Positions 1 through 8,209 of a stretch of DNA of 18,061 nucleotides are shown here, one piece after another. Both the position numbers and the translations under genes were made by a program. A model generated the notes under the pieces. That model ran no database searches, was not told the DNA's origin, and saw nothing but the letters and a program-made list of their open reading frames with translations. The stretch spans positions 1 to 18,061 of the forward strand of contig CABSQC010000003.1 of NCBI GenBank assembly GCA_902479835.1. The letters run 5' to 3'. The stretch is from an uncultured Streptococcus sp. GTDB lineage: Bacteria; Bacillota; Bacilli; Lactobacillales; Streptococcaceae. Numbering within the stretch: position 1 is the first letter of the stretch; each line of letters opens with the position of its first letter.

Positions 1-429
1 GTATTGAGTCAGATTAGTCAGCAAAATTGGGTGACCATTGGGATCTCTGGCTTGCTTGTTCTTCTGACTGGTTTTTTTGCGGTGAAAGCCTATCGGGAGA
101 AGCACGATAGCAAATTCCGCGAATTATCTATTATCTCCATTTTAACTCTGGTGGCAGTGGTCTTGATCAGTATCAGCAATTTCCAAAATAGCCAAAGTAA
201 TAATGATCAGTTCCAACGCTCACTCCATTTTATTGAGGTCGTCTCAAAGGAGTTGGATGTCAAAAAAGAAGATGTCTATGTCAATACTTCAGCAGCCACA
301 GATGGGGCGATCCTGAAGGTTGGAGAGGTTTATTACCGAGCTATCGCAGGCTCTGACCCAGATAGCTACCTATTAGAAAAGATGGATCTGTATAAAACAG
401 ACGTGGAACTTGTGGAGGTGAACAAATGA
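1..429 (+). CDS. DUF3290 family membrane protein (5' end outside window)
   Basis: Small membrane protein resembling the DUF3290 family, whose function is unknown. The reading frame is open to base 1, so the true start probably lies upstream; the TTG at position 4 is the only start-like codon before the hydrophobic segment and has no visible ribosome site. The visible 142 codons encode one strong membrane segment (about residues 9-27 counted from that TTG), a second hydrophobic stretch at about 40-57, then a soluble tail rich in charged residues. The stop codon overlaps the start of the next gene (ATGA), so the two are translationally coupled. DUF3290 next to a DUF421/YetF-like gene is a recurring pair in lactic acid bacteria, which suggests a shared membrane role. 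Family assignment is from recognition of the sequence and its neighbour; function is not claimed. Confidence 0.75.
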   Translation, partial: VLSQISQQNWVTIGISGLLVLLTGFFAVKAYREKHDSKFRELSIISILTLVAVVLISISNFQNSQSNNDQFQRSLHFIEVVSKELDVKKEDVYVNTSAATDGAILKVGEVYYRAIAGSDPDSYLLEKMDLYKTDVELVEVNK

Positions 430-1058
430 CAGTAGATTTTTTAGCCATTTTGATTAAATTAGCTATCGGCTTGATTTCCTTGGTATTTGTAATCAATGTG
501 ACCGGGAAAGGAAACTTAGCACCAAGTTCTGCAGTAGACCAGATACAGAACTTTGTTCTTGGGGGAATTATTGGTGGGGTCATCTACAATAGCTCCATTA
601 CCATTCTTCAATACATTGTGATTCTCTTGATGTGGACTATTTTGATCTTGCTCTTAAAATGGCTCAATACCAATGTCCGTTTTATGAAGCACTTGATCGA
701 TGGCAAACCAACTGTCATTATCAAAAATGGGAAGCTTGATCCGGAAGCTTGTCGATCCAAGGGACTTTCTGCTTCAGACGTTGCCTTGAAATTGCGTTCA
801 CAAGGAATTTTCCAATTAAAGGAAGTGAAACGAGCTGTCATTGAACAAAACGGTCAAATGATCGTTGTCCGTGCGGGGGATGAAAATCCTAAATACCCAA
901 TCATTACGGATGGTGTGGTTCAGCTTGAAATTTTGGAAACAATTGGGAAAAGTGAAGAGTGGTTGCTGGCTGAATTGGAAAAAGAAGGCTATGACAACGT
1001 TTTGGATATTTTCATTGCTGAGTATGACAAAGGAAAAATCAATGTTGTGACTTATTAG
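426..1058 (+). CDS. DUF421 (YetF-like) membrane protein
   Basis: 210-residue protein of the DUF421/YetF family. The N-terminal third holds three hydrophobic segments (about residues 4-24, 42-56 and 60-79). The C-terminal part is the soluble domain typical of the family, including the stretch from the GKPTVIIKNG segment (about residue 93) through LDPEACRSKGLSASDVALKLRS and the EVKRAVIEQNGQ strand. The start is the ATG overlapping the previous stop, with a strong GGAGGTG ribosome site at 414-420. In Bacillus the relatives (YetF, YdfS and others) are membrane proteins tied to spore or envelope properties; no function is established for the streptococcal one. It forms a two-gene operon with the preceding DUF3290 gene and is followed at once by a terminator. 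Confidence 0.85.
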   Translation: MTVDFLAILIKLAIGLISLVFVINVTGKGNLAPSSAVDQIQNFVLGGIIGGVIYNSSITILQYIVILLMWTILILLLKWLNTNVRFMKHLIDGKPTVIIKNGKLDPEACRSKGLSASDVALKLRSQGIFQLKEVKRAVIEQNGQMIVVRAGDENPKYPIITDGVVQLEILETIGKSEEWLLAELEKEGYDNVLDIFIAEYDKGKINVVTY

Positions 1059-1094
1059 AAAAAGAGATTGGGCGAGCATGTCCAATCTTTTTTC
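1059..1094 (+). terminator. Rho-independent terminator after the DUF421 gene
   Basis: A 9-bp stem, AGATTGGGC (1065-1073) against GTCCAATCT (1080-1088) with one G-T pair, is followed by a run of T from 1089 to 1093. The A-run on the 5' side (1059-1063) could pair with the T-run. It begins directly after the stop codon. Confidence 0.85.
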
Positions 1095-1128
1095 TTCATA
1101 AAATTCCAGGAAAGGTCTCTTCCTTTTC

Positions 1129-1157
1129 TTGAGATACTCTTGGAAAAATAGTAAAAT
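1129..1157 (+). promoter_or_regulatory. Sigma-70-type promoter of pbp2b
   Basis: TTGAGA at 1129-1134 and TAAAAT at 1152-1157 are separated by 17 bp. The start codon is 41 bp beyond the -10 box, leaving room for a normal leader with AAGGA at 1183-1187. Confidence 0.65.
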
Positions 1158-1198
1158 GGAAGGTAAGGGTTGATTAGAAAAGAAGGATAGAACATTTC

Positions 1199-3250
1199 AT
1201 GAAGAAGAAAATACGGAAGTTTGAGAATCATTCGATCACACGCAGACTCTACCTGCTGTTTAGTTTGATTTGCCTTCTTTTTTTGGTTCTGATTGCCCGA
1301 CTTGGCTATATGCAGATCTCTCACCAAGCCTACTATACGGATAAATTGGCAAAAGCTACCAAAAAGACGGTCAAACAAGGGAGTGTTCGAGGGCAAATCT
1401 ATGATGCTTCTGGTAAGCCCTTGGTGGAAAATGTGGGAAAACAAGTCTTGACCTTTACGCGCGATCGCAAAATGACGGCCCAAGAAATGCGAGAGACCGC
1501 AGGTAAACTCTTGCAGTATGTGGATGTAGAAAATCCTCAAGTAACCGAACGGCAAGAAGTGGATTACTATCTAGCCAATACCAAAGTCTACCAAGAGGTT
1601 GTAGGTCACTTACCCGAGAAAAAGAAATTTGATACAGATGGCAACCGTCTACCAGAAGCTAAGATTTATCAAGCAGCTGTAGAGAGTGTCGATCCCTCTA
1701 AACTTGGTTACACAGAAGATGAGAAAAAGATTATCTATCTTTATAGCCAGATGAATGCTGTGGAGAATTTTGCGACGGGGATTATTTCGACGCAAGCACT
1801 AGGAGCTGAGCAGATTGCGACCATCGCGGCTGACAGTCAGGACCTTCCTGGAATTGCGATCACGACCAGCTGGGACCGCAAGGTTTTGGATACTCCTTTA
1901 GCTTCTATCATCGGAACGGTTTCGACTGAGCAGGCAGGACTTCCAGCAGAAGAAGTCGAGGACTATGTCAAAAAAGGCTATGCCCTCAATGACCGGGTTG
2001 GAACATCTTATCTCGAAAAGGAATACGAAAACGTCCTTCAAGGAAAACGCAGTGAAAAAGAAATTCTCCTGGATAAAAATGGCAACATGGATAAAGTGGT
2101 AGATATTTCAAAAGGAGCTAAGGGGGAAAACCTCAAGCTCTCGATTGACTTGGATTTCCAAAAAGGGGTGGAAGATATTCTCCGCTCTGCCTTTAGCGCA
2201 GAGTTGCAAGCTGGAAATGCGACCTACTCCGAAGGTGTCTATGCTGTAGCCCTTGAGCCTGATACAGGGAAAGTCCTTGCCATGGCAGGGATCAAACACC
2301 AGGCTGGTAGTCAAGATTTATCAACCGATGCTTTGGGAACAGTCACCAATGTTTTCGTCCCAGGATCGGTCGTTAAAGGAGCAACCTTGACTTCAGGATG
2401 GGAAAATGGTGCCATTTCCGGCAATCAGGTACTGACCGATCAGCCCATTGTTTTTGCAGGATCAACACCGATTAACTCTTGGTTTACCCAATACGGTAGT
2501 CGCTCCATCAATGCAGTAGAAGCTTTGGAATACTCTTCTAATACCTATATGGTCCAAATTGCCCTTAAGATGATGGGGCAACCCTACACTCCAAATATGA
2601 CCTTACAAGTGGATCAAGTGGACCCTGCTATGAAAAAACTGCGTTCTACTTTTGCAGAGTACGGTCTTGGAACGTCAACGGGGATTGACCTTCCCAATGA
2701 ATCGACCGGTTTTATCCCGAAAGAGTATACAGTCGGTAATTATTTGACCAACGCCTTTGGCCAGTTTGACAACTACACCCCTATGCAATTGGCTCAGTAT
2801 GCGGCAACCGTTGCAAATGATGGGAAGCGGGTGAGTCCTCATGTCGTCGAAGGCATCTATGACAATAATGATCAAGGTGGCCTCGGTCAGTTGAAAAAAG
2901 CGATCGAAGCCAAGGAGCTCAATCAAGTCCATATCTCAGCGGAGGACATGGCTTTGATCAAGCAAGGGTTTTACCAAGTGGCCAATGGTACGAGTGGGTT
3001 GACGACAGGAAAAACCGTTGGTCGTGGGGCCAGTGTGCCCATCAGTGCAAAGACTGGTACAGCTGAAACCACTGTCGATGGAGGCAAACAAGCCATTAAT
3101 ACTAATGTGGTGGCGTATGCCCCATCGAATAATCCAAAGATTGCGGTAGCGGTGGTCTTTCCACATAATACCAATCTACAGGCGACGGTTAGTCATTCCA
3201 TTACGCGTGACATTATTAACTTATACAATCAGAAACACCCCATGAATTAG
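1199..3250 (+). CDS. pbp2b: Penicillin-binding protein 2B (class B transpeptidase)
   Basis: 683-residue class B PBP, the D,D-transpeptidase that crosslinks peptidoglycan during peripheral growth, probably with RodA. One membrane anchor (about residues 17-36) precedes the PBP dimerisation domain and the transpeptidase domain. The catalytic motifs are all present: S390-V-V-K393, S446-S-N448 and K618-T-G620. Length and sequence are very close to pneumococcal PBP2b, and the C-terminus ends in the same NQxHPMN pattern. The residue after SSN is Thr449, the state found in penicillin-susceptible pneumococci; the Ala that replaces it in many resistant alleles is absent. recR follows after 10 bp with no terminator, so the two are cotranscribed. 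Identification is firm. Confidence 0.97.
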   Translation: MKKKIRKFENHSITRRLYLLFSLICLLFLVLIARLGYMQISHQAYYTDKLAKATKKTVKQGSVRGQIYDASGKPLVENVGKQVLTFTRDRKMTAQEMRETAGKLLQYVDVENPQVTERQEVDYYLANTKVYQEVVGHLPEKKKFDTDGNRLPEAKIYQAAVESVDPSKLGYTEDEKKIIYLYSQMNAVENFATGIISTQALGAEQIATIAADSQDLPGIAITTSWDRKVLDTPLASIIGTVSTEQAGLPAEEVEDYVKKGYALNDRVGTSYLEKEYENVLQGKRSEKEILLDKNGNMDKVVDISKGAKGENLKLSIDLDFQKGVEDILRSAFSAELQAGNATYSEGVYAVALEPDTGKVLAMAGIKHQAGSQDLSTDALGTVTNVFVPGSVVKGATLTSGWENGAISGNQVLTDQPIVFAGSTPINSWFTQYGSRSINAVEALEYSSNTYMVQIALKMMGQPYTPNMTLQVDQVDPAMKKLRSTFAEYGLGTSTGIDLPNESTGFIPKEYTVGNYLTNAFGQFDNYTPMQLAQYAATVANDGKRVSPHVVEGIYDNNDQGGLGQLKKAIEAKELNQVHISAEDMALIKQGFYQVANGTSGLTTGKTVGRGASVPISAKTGTAETTVDGGKQAINTNVVAYAPSNNPKIAVAVVFPHNTNLQATVSHSITRDIINLYNQKHPMN

Positions 3251-3260
3251 AAAGGAAACT

Positions 3261-3857
3261 ATGCTTTATCCAGCACCTATTGCAAAATTAATTGACAGCT
3301 ATTCCAAGTTGCCAGGAATTGGGATCAAAACAGCGACCCGTTTGGCTTTTTACACCATTGGTATGTCAGATGATGATGTCAATGAATTTGCCAAGAACTT
3401 ACTCAATGCCAAGCGCGAGCTAGGGTATTGCAGTATTTGTGGCAATTTAACCGATGAAGAAACCTGCGAGATTTGTCGAGATGAAACGCGGGATCCATCC
3501 CTCATTCTTGTTGTAGAAGATAGCCGGGATGTCTCTGCTATGGAAAATATCCAGGAATACCACGGTCGCTATCATGTCTTGCATGGCTTGATCTCACCCA
3601 TGAATGGCGTGGGACCCGATGATATCAATCTCAAGAGTTTGCTCAGTCGCTTGATGGATGGAACAGTTACTGAGGTGATTGTTGCGACCAATGCGACGGC
3701 AGACGGAGAAGCGACATCTATGTATATCTCACGCGTCCTCAAACCAGCCGGGATCAAAGTGACACGTTTGGCACGGGGTCTAGCAGTTGGAGCCGATATC
3801 GAGTATGCGGACGAAGTGACCCTTCTTCGCGCGATCGAAAATCGGACAGAATTATAA
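3261..3857 (+). CDS. recR: Recombination protein RecR
   Basis: 198 residues, the normal RecR length. RecR works with RecO and RecF to load RecA on gapped DNA. The domains are in family order: helix-hairpin-helix around [11 protein letters not shown] (residues 17-27), a four-cysteine zinc finger (C57, C60, C69, C72), then a Toprim domain beginning near [10 protein letters not shown] (about residues 81-90), and the C-terminal part containing the conserved [14 protein letters not shown] segment. The ribosome site AAAGGAAA (3251-3258) lies directly after the pbp2b stop. The pbp2b-recR-ddl order is the common streptococcal arrangement. There is nothing unusual in the protein. Confidence 0.97.
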   Translation: MLYPAPIAKLIDSYSKLPGIGIKTATRLAFYTIGMSDDDVNEFAKNLLNAKRELGYCSICGNLTDEETCEICRDETRDPSLILVVEDSRDVSAMENIQEYHGRYHVLHGLISPMNGVGPDDINLKSLLSRLMDGTVTEVIVATNATADGEATSMYISRVLKPAGIKVTRLARGLAVGADIEYADEVTLLRAIENRTEL

Positions 3858-3866
3858 GAGAAGTTC

Positions 3867-3895
3867 TTTCGAAAGGGCTGTCATTGTGGTATACT
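3867..3895 (+). promoter_or_regulatory. Extended -10 promoter of ddl
   Basis: TATACT at 3890-3895 is preceded by TGG (3887-3889), an extended -10 element. A weak -35-like TTTCGA (3867-3872) sits 17 bp upstream. There is no terminator between recR and ddl, so this adds to read-through from pbp2b. Confidence 0.6.
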
Positions 3896-3933
3896 ATCAA
3901 GTAAGAAATCAAGGGAACAATTAGGGAGAAACT

Positions 3934-4980
3934 ATGAGTAAACAAGACTTAATCCTGTTATATGGTGGACGTAGTGCAGAACGTGAAGTATCTGTTCTTT
4001 CAGCAGAAAGCGTGATGCGCGCGATTGATTACCAAGCATTTTCGGTTCAAACCTACTTTATTACGCAGTCAGGAGACTTCATCCAGACGCAAGCTTTTGA
4101 AGAGAAACCAGCGGATGATGAGAAATTGATGACCAATGAGACAGTGGACTGGTCTAAAAAAGTGGCACCATCTGCGATTTACAAGGAAGGAGCAGTAGTC
4201 TTTCCAATTCTTCATGGACCAATGGGAGAAGATGGTTCCATCCAAGGCTTCTTAGAAGTCTTGAAAATGCCTTATGTCGGCTGTGGCATCCTGGCTTCTA
4301 GTGTCGCGATGGACAAGATCACGACCAAACGGGTCTTGGAGTCGGCGGGGATTCCACAAGTTCCTTATGTAGCTCTAGTGGAAGGCGATGACGTGGATGA
4401 AAAAATTACTGCAATTGAAGCGACTCTCTCTTATCCGGTTTTCACCAAACCATCCAATATGGGTTCTAGCGTAGGGATTTCAAAATCTGAAAACCAAACA
4501 GAGCTTCGGGCTGCTCTTGAATTAGCCTTTAAATACGATAGCCGTGTTTTAGTAGAACAAGGAGTCAATGCGCGTGAGATTGAAGTTGGACTGCTTGGAA
4601 ACTATGATGTGAAGAGCACCTTGCCAGGTGAAGTTGTGAAAGATGTGGCCTTCTATGATTATGATGCTAAATACATCGACAACAAAATTACCATGGCGAT
4701 TCCGGCTCAATTGGACCCTGAGGTTGTGAAAACCATGCGGACCAACGCAGAAAAAGCCTTTCGTGCGATCGGTGGTCTAGGTTTAGCGCGTTGTGATTTC
4801 TTCTATACCGATAAAGGAGAGATCTTCTTAAATGAGCTCAATACCATGCCAGGCTTTACCCAATGGTCTATGTATCCCTTGCTTTGGGACAATATGGGTC
4901 TCAACTATACAGATTTGATCACCAAGTTAGTAGAGCTTGGAAAAGAAGTCTTCCAAAAACACGAAGCGCATTTGTTGTAA
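3934..4980 (+). CDS. ddl: D-alanine--D-alanine ligase
   Basis: 348-residue ATP-grasp enzyme that joins two D-Ala to make the dipeptide for the peptidoglycan stem. The N-terminal [17 protein letters not shown] motif binds substrate. The [17 protein letters not shown] segment, the ATP-binding region ([14 protein letters not shown]) and the metal/ATP site near the C-terminus ([12 protein letters not shown]) are all present. The specificity loop reads [12 protein letters not shown], with Tyr rather than the Phe I associate with D-Ala-D-Lac ligases, so D-Ala-D-Ala synthesis and vancomycin-susceptible precursors are expected; that residue assignment is from memory. The ribosome site is AGGGAGA (3923-3929). 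In most streptococci murF follows ddl, but here a repeat and terminator follow instead. Confidence 0.96.
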   Translation: MSKQDLILLYGGRSAEREVSVLSAESVMRAIDYQAFSVQTYFITQSGDFIQTQAFEEKPADDEKLMTNETVDWSKKVAPSAIYKEGAVVFPILHGPMGEDGSIQGFLEVLKMPYVGCGILASSVAMDKITTKRVLESAGIPQVPYVALVEGDDVDEKITAIEATLSYPVFTKPSNMGSSVGISKSENQTELRAALELAFKYDSRVLVEQGVNAREIEVGLLGNYDVKSTLPGEVVKDVAFYDYDAKYIDNKITMAIPAQLDPEVVKTMRTNAEKAFRAIGGLGLARCDFFYTDKGEIFLNELNTMPGFTQWSMYPLLWDNMGLNYTDLITKLVELGKEVFQKHEAHLL

Positions 4981-4990
4981 GAAAAGAGAG

Positions 4991-5110
4991 AGTGGGACAG
5001 AAATCGGTAATTCGTTAGAATTCGATTTCGTTGTCCCACCTCCGCACAGTTGAGTAGGGCTGTAAAAGCTGATGAAATCAGCGTAGTAGAGCCCACTCAA
5101 CCACTGCGTC
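4991..5110 (+). repeat. Intergenic hairpin repeat (streptococcal RUP/BOX-like small repeat)
   Basis: Two strong folded units lie side by side without coding capacity. Unit 1 (4992-5039) pairs GTGGGACA with TGTCCCAC, GAAATCG (5000-5006) with CGATTTC (5023-5029) and AATTC with GAATT around a GTTA loop. Unit 2 (5049-5101) pairs GTTGAGT with ACTCAAC, GGGCT (5057-5061) with AGCCC (5090-5094), and contains an inner hairpin GCTGAT-GAA-ATCAGC (5068-5082). Neither unit ends in a T-run. The GTGGGACAGAAATCG opening resembles intergenic repeats I recall from several mitis/sanguinis genomes; membership in a repeat family cannot be proved from a single copy. It may be a small non-autonomous mobile element or an RNA structure at the 3' end of the ddl transcript. 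Confidence 0.6.
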
Positions 5111-5130
5111 TTGCTCGACAATCCAAAAAT

Positions 5131-5170
5131 AATTGAGAGGCTAGGACTTTTGTCCCAGCCTCTTTTAATT
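5131..5170 (+). terminator. Rho-independent terminator between ddl and rsmD
   Basis: GAGGCT (5137-5142) plus GGAC (5144-5147) pair with GTCC (5152-5155) plus AGCCTC (5157-5162), with one A-C mismatch and a TTTT loop, followed by TTTTAATT. The flanking AATT sequences extend the symmetry. It closes the pbp2b-recR-ddl unit and isolates rsmD. Confidence 0.8.
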
Positions 5171-5210
5171 GTCGCTTGACCATATCAAATCGCAATTTTC
5201 TGATTTTTTT

Positions 5211-5219
5211 TGGTATAAT
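5211..5219 (+). promoter_or_regulatory. Extended -10 promoter directly upstream of rsmD
   Basis: TGG-TATAAT (5211-5219) is a perfect extended -10. No -35 hexamer stands at 16-18 bp; TTGACC at 5176-5181 is 32 bp away, too far. The last base of the -10 is 7 nt from the rsmD ATG, so transcription should begin at or within a base of the start codon. Confidence 0.75.
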
Positions 5220-5226
5220 GGTCCCT

Positions 5227-5766
5227 ATGAAAATAGTATCTGGAACCTATGGGGGACGCCCCCTCAAAACACTTGAAGGAAAAACAACCAGGCCGACTTC
5301 TGATAAGGTCAGAGGGGCTATGTTCAATATGATTGGTCCTTACTTTGACGGTGGAAGAGTGCTGGATCTCTATGCAGGAAGCGGTGGGCTCTCTATCGAG
5401 GCCGTCTCTCGAGGTATGTCAGAGGCCATTTTAGTGGAAAGAGATCGTAGAGCGCAGGAGATTGTAGCAGCCAATATTGCCATGACCAAGGAAAAGGAAC
5501 GGTTTCAACTGCTAAAAATGGAGGCCAAGCAGGCATTAGGGCTTTTAACGGGCACCTTTGACTTGGTGTTCTTAGATCCTCCTTATGCCAAGGAAGAGAT
5601 TGTTCGCGATATCGAAACCTTGTGCGAGCGCCATCTCTTGTCAGAGGAGATCATGATTGTGTGCGAAACCGATAAACACGTAGAACTTCCTGAAGAAATC
5701 GGACAAGTGGGAATCTGGAAAGAAAAAATCTATGGAATTAGTAAGGTAACAGTATATGTCAGATAG
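5227..5766 (+). CDS. rsmD: 16S rRNA (guanine(966)-N2)-methyltransferase RsmD
   Basis: 179-residue Rossmann-fold methyltransferase that modifies G966-equivalent of 16S rRNA. The AdoMet-binding motif is [15 protein letters not shown] (residues 45-59) and the catalytic motif is D117-P-P-Y120, typical of N2-guanine methylation. The N-terminal [14 protein letters not shown] and [13 protein letters not shown] signatures are characteristic of the family. The frame stays open upstream to a TTG at 5176, but the family N-terminus begins at MKIVSG, and the promoter -10 box lies inside that extension; the ATG at 5227 is therefore chosen. No Shine-Dalgarno sequence precedes it, which suggests a leaderless mRNA. 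The 3' end overlaps coaD by 11 bp. Confidence 0.95.
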   Translation: MKIVSGTYGGRPLKTLEGKTTRPTSDKVRGAMFNMIGPYFDGGRVLDLYAGSGGLSIEAVSRGMSEAILVERDRRAQEIVAANIAMTKEKERFQLLKMEAKQALGLLTGTFDLVFLDPPYAKEEIVRDIETLCERHLLSEEIMIVCETDKHVELPEEIGQVGIWKEKIYGISKVTVYVR

Positions 5767-6244
5767 AAGTGGATTGTTTACAGGATCGTTTGATCCGATT
5801 ACCATTGGGCATGTGCAATTGATCGAGCGAGCTAGTCGCTTGTTTGACCGTGTCTATGTCGGAATTTTTTATAATCCGGAAAAAGTCGGACTTTTTTCTA
5901 TTGAGCAGCGCGTGCGCATGGTAGAAGGGGCCTTGGCTCATTTGGAAAATGTTGAAATTGTGACGTCAACTCAAGAGTTGGCTGTGACAGTGGCGCGCAA
6001 TCTTGGGGTTATCACCTTGATCCGGGGCTTGCGCAATGCACAGGATCTGGTATACGAAGCCAATATGGATTATTTTAATCACCAGTTGGCGCCTGAATTG
6101 GAGACGGTTTATCTCTATGCCCAGCCTCCTTACCAGGCCATTAGTTCAACACGTATTCGTGAGTTGCTGGCTTTTCAACAGGATATCTCACCTTATGTAC
6201 CAAAGAGTGTAATGGAGGAAATCAAAGATGACACAAGCGAATAA
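5756..6244 (+). CDS. coaD: Phosphopantetheine adenylyltransferase
   Basis: 162-residue enzyme that transfers AMP from ATP to 4'-phosphopantetheine, the penultimate step of coenzyme A synthesis. The nucleotidyltransferase motif [11 protein letters not shown] (residues 9-19) and the C-terminal ISSTRIREL (129-137) are intact. The [14 protein letters not shown] segment (88-101) is also diagnostic. The length is normal. It starts inside the end of rsmD and its last 17 bases overlap sepM, so rsmD-coaD-sepM are translationally linked. The same three-gene order occurs in other streptococci. Confidence 0.96.
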   Translation: MSDRSGLFTGSFDPITIGHVQLIERASRLFDRVYVGIFYNPEKVGLFSIEQRVRMVEGALAHLENVEIVTSTQELAVTVARNLGVITLIRGLRNAQDLVYEANMDYFNHQLAPELETVYLYAQPPYQAISSTRIRELLAFQQDISPYVPKSVMEEIKDDTSE

Positions 6245-7310
6245 ACCAAGCTTGCCTACAAAAAAGAAAAAAGGACGATTGAAAGAATACCGATGGCCGA
6301 TTGCAGGCGTTCTTTTCTTGCTCCTTTTGCTAGCTGCTTTTGTGATTCGCCTTCCCTATTATATTGAGATGCCGGGCACGGCAGAAGATATTCGATCGGT
6401 CATGACAGTGGATGGAAAAATGGATACCAAGTCAGGGTCTTATGACTTTGTAACCGTGGCAGTGAAAGAAGCGACTCCGGCTGATTTGATCTATGCTTGG
6501 GCGACACCTTTTACAGATATCTACTCTGCCAAGGATATGACAGGTGGTAGTTCGAGCCAAGAATTTACGCGGATTAACCAATTCTATATGGAAACCTCGC
6601 AAAATATGGCTATCTACCAAGGGTTAAAGACAGCTGGAAAAGAAACCCAGATGGACTTTCTTGGTGTTTATGTCATGCAAGTAGCAGATGACTCGACCTT
6701 TAAGGGAATCTTGAACATTGCGGATACCGTCACCGGTGTGAATGGCAAGACCTTTAAGAGTTCCAAAGAATTGATTGATTATGTTGGTTCTCAAAAAATT
6801 GGCGATCCTGTTTCAGTGACCTATATTGAGGATGGACAAACCAAGACCGCAGACGGAAAGATCATCAAATTGTCCAACGGGAAAAACGGAATCGGGATTA
6901 GCCTGATTGACCGGACTGAAGCCAAAGGCGATGTTCCTGTCCAGTTTGCGACCCAAGGGATTGGTGGACCAAGTGCTGGTATGATGTTTAGCCTAGCCAT
7001 CTACACCCAAGTGGCTGATCCAGATCTTCGTCAGGGACGCCATATTGCAGGGACAGGAACCATTAACCAAGATGGAACGGTTGGTGATATCGGTGGGATT
7101 GACAAGAAAGTCGTCGCAGCCGATAAAGAAGGAGCAGAAATTTTCTTTGCCCCTAATAATCCAGTTTCCAAAGAAGAAAAGAAAGCCAATCCCAAGGCCA
7201 AATCAAACTATGAAACTGCTAAAGAAGCCGCGAAACAAATCCATTCGAAGATGAAAATCGTCCCCGTCAAAACCCTTCAGGACGCCATTGATTATTTGAA
7301 GAAGAAATAG
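6228..7310 (+). CDS. sepM: PDZ/Lon-type membrane protease SepM
   Basis: 360-residue membrane-anchored serine protease. A basic N-terminus (residues 11-22) is followed by one membrane segment (about 24-41), then an external region with a PDZ domain (about 140-205, including the VTGVNGKTF strand-turn) and a Lon (S16) catalytic domain. The catalytic Ser249 sits in GGPSAG and the Lys is K294 in [12 protein letters not shown], 45 residues apart as in Lon. In S. mutans SepM trims the competence-stimulating peptide CSP outside the cell; whether this orthologue acts on a CSP is inference, and BlpC-like or other substrates are possible. The ribosome site GGAGG (6214-6218) is inside coaD. A terminator follows about 100 bp downstream. 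Confidence 0.92.
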   Translation: MTQANKPSLPTKKKKGRLKEYRWPIAGVLFLLLLLAAFVIRLPYYIEMPGTAEDIRSVMTVDGKMDTKSGSYDFVTVAVKEATPADLIYAWATPFTDIYSAKDMTGGSSSQEFTRINQFYMETSQNMAIYQGLKTAGKETQMDFLGVYVMQVADDSTFKGILNIADTVTGVNGKTFKSSKELIDYVGSQKIGDPVSVTYIEDGQTKTADGKIIKLSNGKNGIGISLIDRTEAKGDVPVQFATQGIGGPSAGMMFSLAIYTQVADPDLRQGRHIAGTGTINQDGTVGDIGGIDKKVVAADKEGAEIFFAPNNPVSKEEKKANPKAKSNYETAKEAAKQIHSKMKIVPVKTLQDAIDYLKKK

Positions 7311-7330
7311 AAGTATCTTGTTAGATCAGT

Positions 7331-7350
7331 CTCGTACTTGAAAGTACGAG
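7331..7350 (+). other. Perfect 9-bp inverted repeat downstream of sepM
   Basis: CTCGTACTT (7331-7339) and AAGTACGAG (7342-7350) are exact reverse complements separated by GA. No T-run follows, so it is not a typical terminator. It could be an mRNA 3'-end structure or a protein-binding site. Confidence 0.5.
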
Positions 7351-7404
7351 GTAGAGTTGGCAGATAGGAAGATTCACCTTCTAATCAAATTCAAGTTTTT
7401 GCTT

Positions 7405-7436
7405 ATCAATCTCTCTATTTTTAGAGGGATTTTTTC
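7405..7436 (+). terminator. Rho-independent terminator after sepM
   Basis: AATCTCTCT (7408-7416) pairs with AGAGGGATT (7423-7431) with one T-G pair, followed by TTTT and then CTTT. It closes the rsmD-coaD-sepM unit about 95 bp past the sepM stop. Confidence 0.75.
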
Positions 7437-7438
7437 TT

Positions 7439-7444
7439 TATACT
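7439..7444 (+). promoter_or_regulatory. Possible -10 box for the ccdA operon
   Basis: TATACT stands 28 bp before the ccdA start. No convincing -35 is present at the right distance, where the terminator's 3' arm and T-run lie, so the promoter is weak, activator-dependent or misassigned. Confidence 0.35.
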
Positions 7445-7472
7445 GGTATCAGAAAGAAAGGGAGGTAGTGAA

Positions 7473-8183
7473 ATGATTCAAACCAGTTTGTTTTCCATTT
7501 CAGTATTCTTAGCGGGAGTTCTATCCTTTTTCTCCCCATGTATTTTGCCACTGATGCCAGTCTATGTAGGAATTCTATTGGATTCTGAACGAGTGAAAAC
7601 TGTTCGGATTTTTGGAAGAGATATTTCTTGGTATGGCCTGGTGAAGACTCTTTGTTTTATTGCAGGTCTATCAACTGTTTTCCTGATTCTAGGATACGGT
7701 GCAGGGGCCCTTGGCCAGGTGCTTTATGCTCCATGGTTTCGCTATCTGCTAGGAGGGATTGTGATCTTATTGGGAATCCATCAGATGGGCCTCATCAATC
7801 TTCAGCAACTCCAAAAACAAAAGAGTATCCAACTGAAGAAGGACGAAAAACGCAATGAATTCTTCAATGCTTTTCTGATAGGGGTCACCTTCAGTTTTGG
7901 TTGGACCCCTTGTGTCGGACCAGTTTTGAGTTCTGTTTTAGCCATTGCAGCTTCTGGAGGAAATGGTGCATTGCAAGGCGCTCTCCTGATGCTGGTCTAT
8001 ACATTAGGCTTGGCTCTGCCTTTCTTGCTTTTGGCCTTGGCTTCTAGCTGGGTTCTACAACATTTTGCTAAACTCAAGCCCCATATGGGAACCTTGAAAA
8101 AAATTGGTGGTGCCCTCATCATCTTGATGGGCATCTTGCTGATGCTAGGAAATCTTAATAGCCTCGCATCCCTGTTTCACTAA
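7473..8183 (+). CDS. ccdA: CcdA family thiol-disulfide electron carrier
   Basis: 236-residue polytopic membrane protein with about six hydrophobic segments. CcdA/DsbD-type proteins move electrons from cytoplasmic thioredoxin to an extracytoplasmic thioredoxin-fold partner. The two family cysteines are C23 in FFSPCILPLMP and C147 in FGWTPCVGP, each next to the characteristic prolines. The ribosome site GGGAGG (7460-7465) is strong. It is the first gene of a redox operon ending in msrAB, matching the pneumococcal ccdA1-etrx1-msrAB1 locus except for an extra lipoprotein gene. Its expected client is the thioredoxin-like lipoprotein at 8632-9195. Confidence 0.93.
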   Translation: MIQTSLFSISVFLAGVLSFFSPCILPLMPVYVGILLDSERVKTVRIFGRDISWYGLVKTLCFIAGLSTVFLILGYGAGALGQVLYAPWFRYLLGGIVILLGIHQMGLINLQQLQKQKSIQLKKDEKRNEFFNAFLIGVTFSFGWTPCVGPVLSSVLAIAASGGNGALQGALLMLVYTLGLALPFLLLALASSWVLQHFAKLKPHMGTLKKIGGALIILMGILLMLGNLNSLASLFH

Positions 8184-8209
8184 TCTTGAATGATTAAAGG
8201 AGAAAAATC

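Noticed and set aside
1055..1555. 166-codon minus-strand frame over the pbp2b start
   Set aside because: It covers the terminator, promoter and N-terminal coding region of pbp2b and shows no family features.
5176..5226. Upstream TTG extension of rsmD
   Set aside because: The extension contains the promoter -10 box and adds residues before the conserved family N-terminus.
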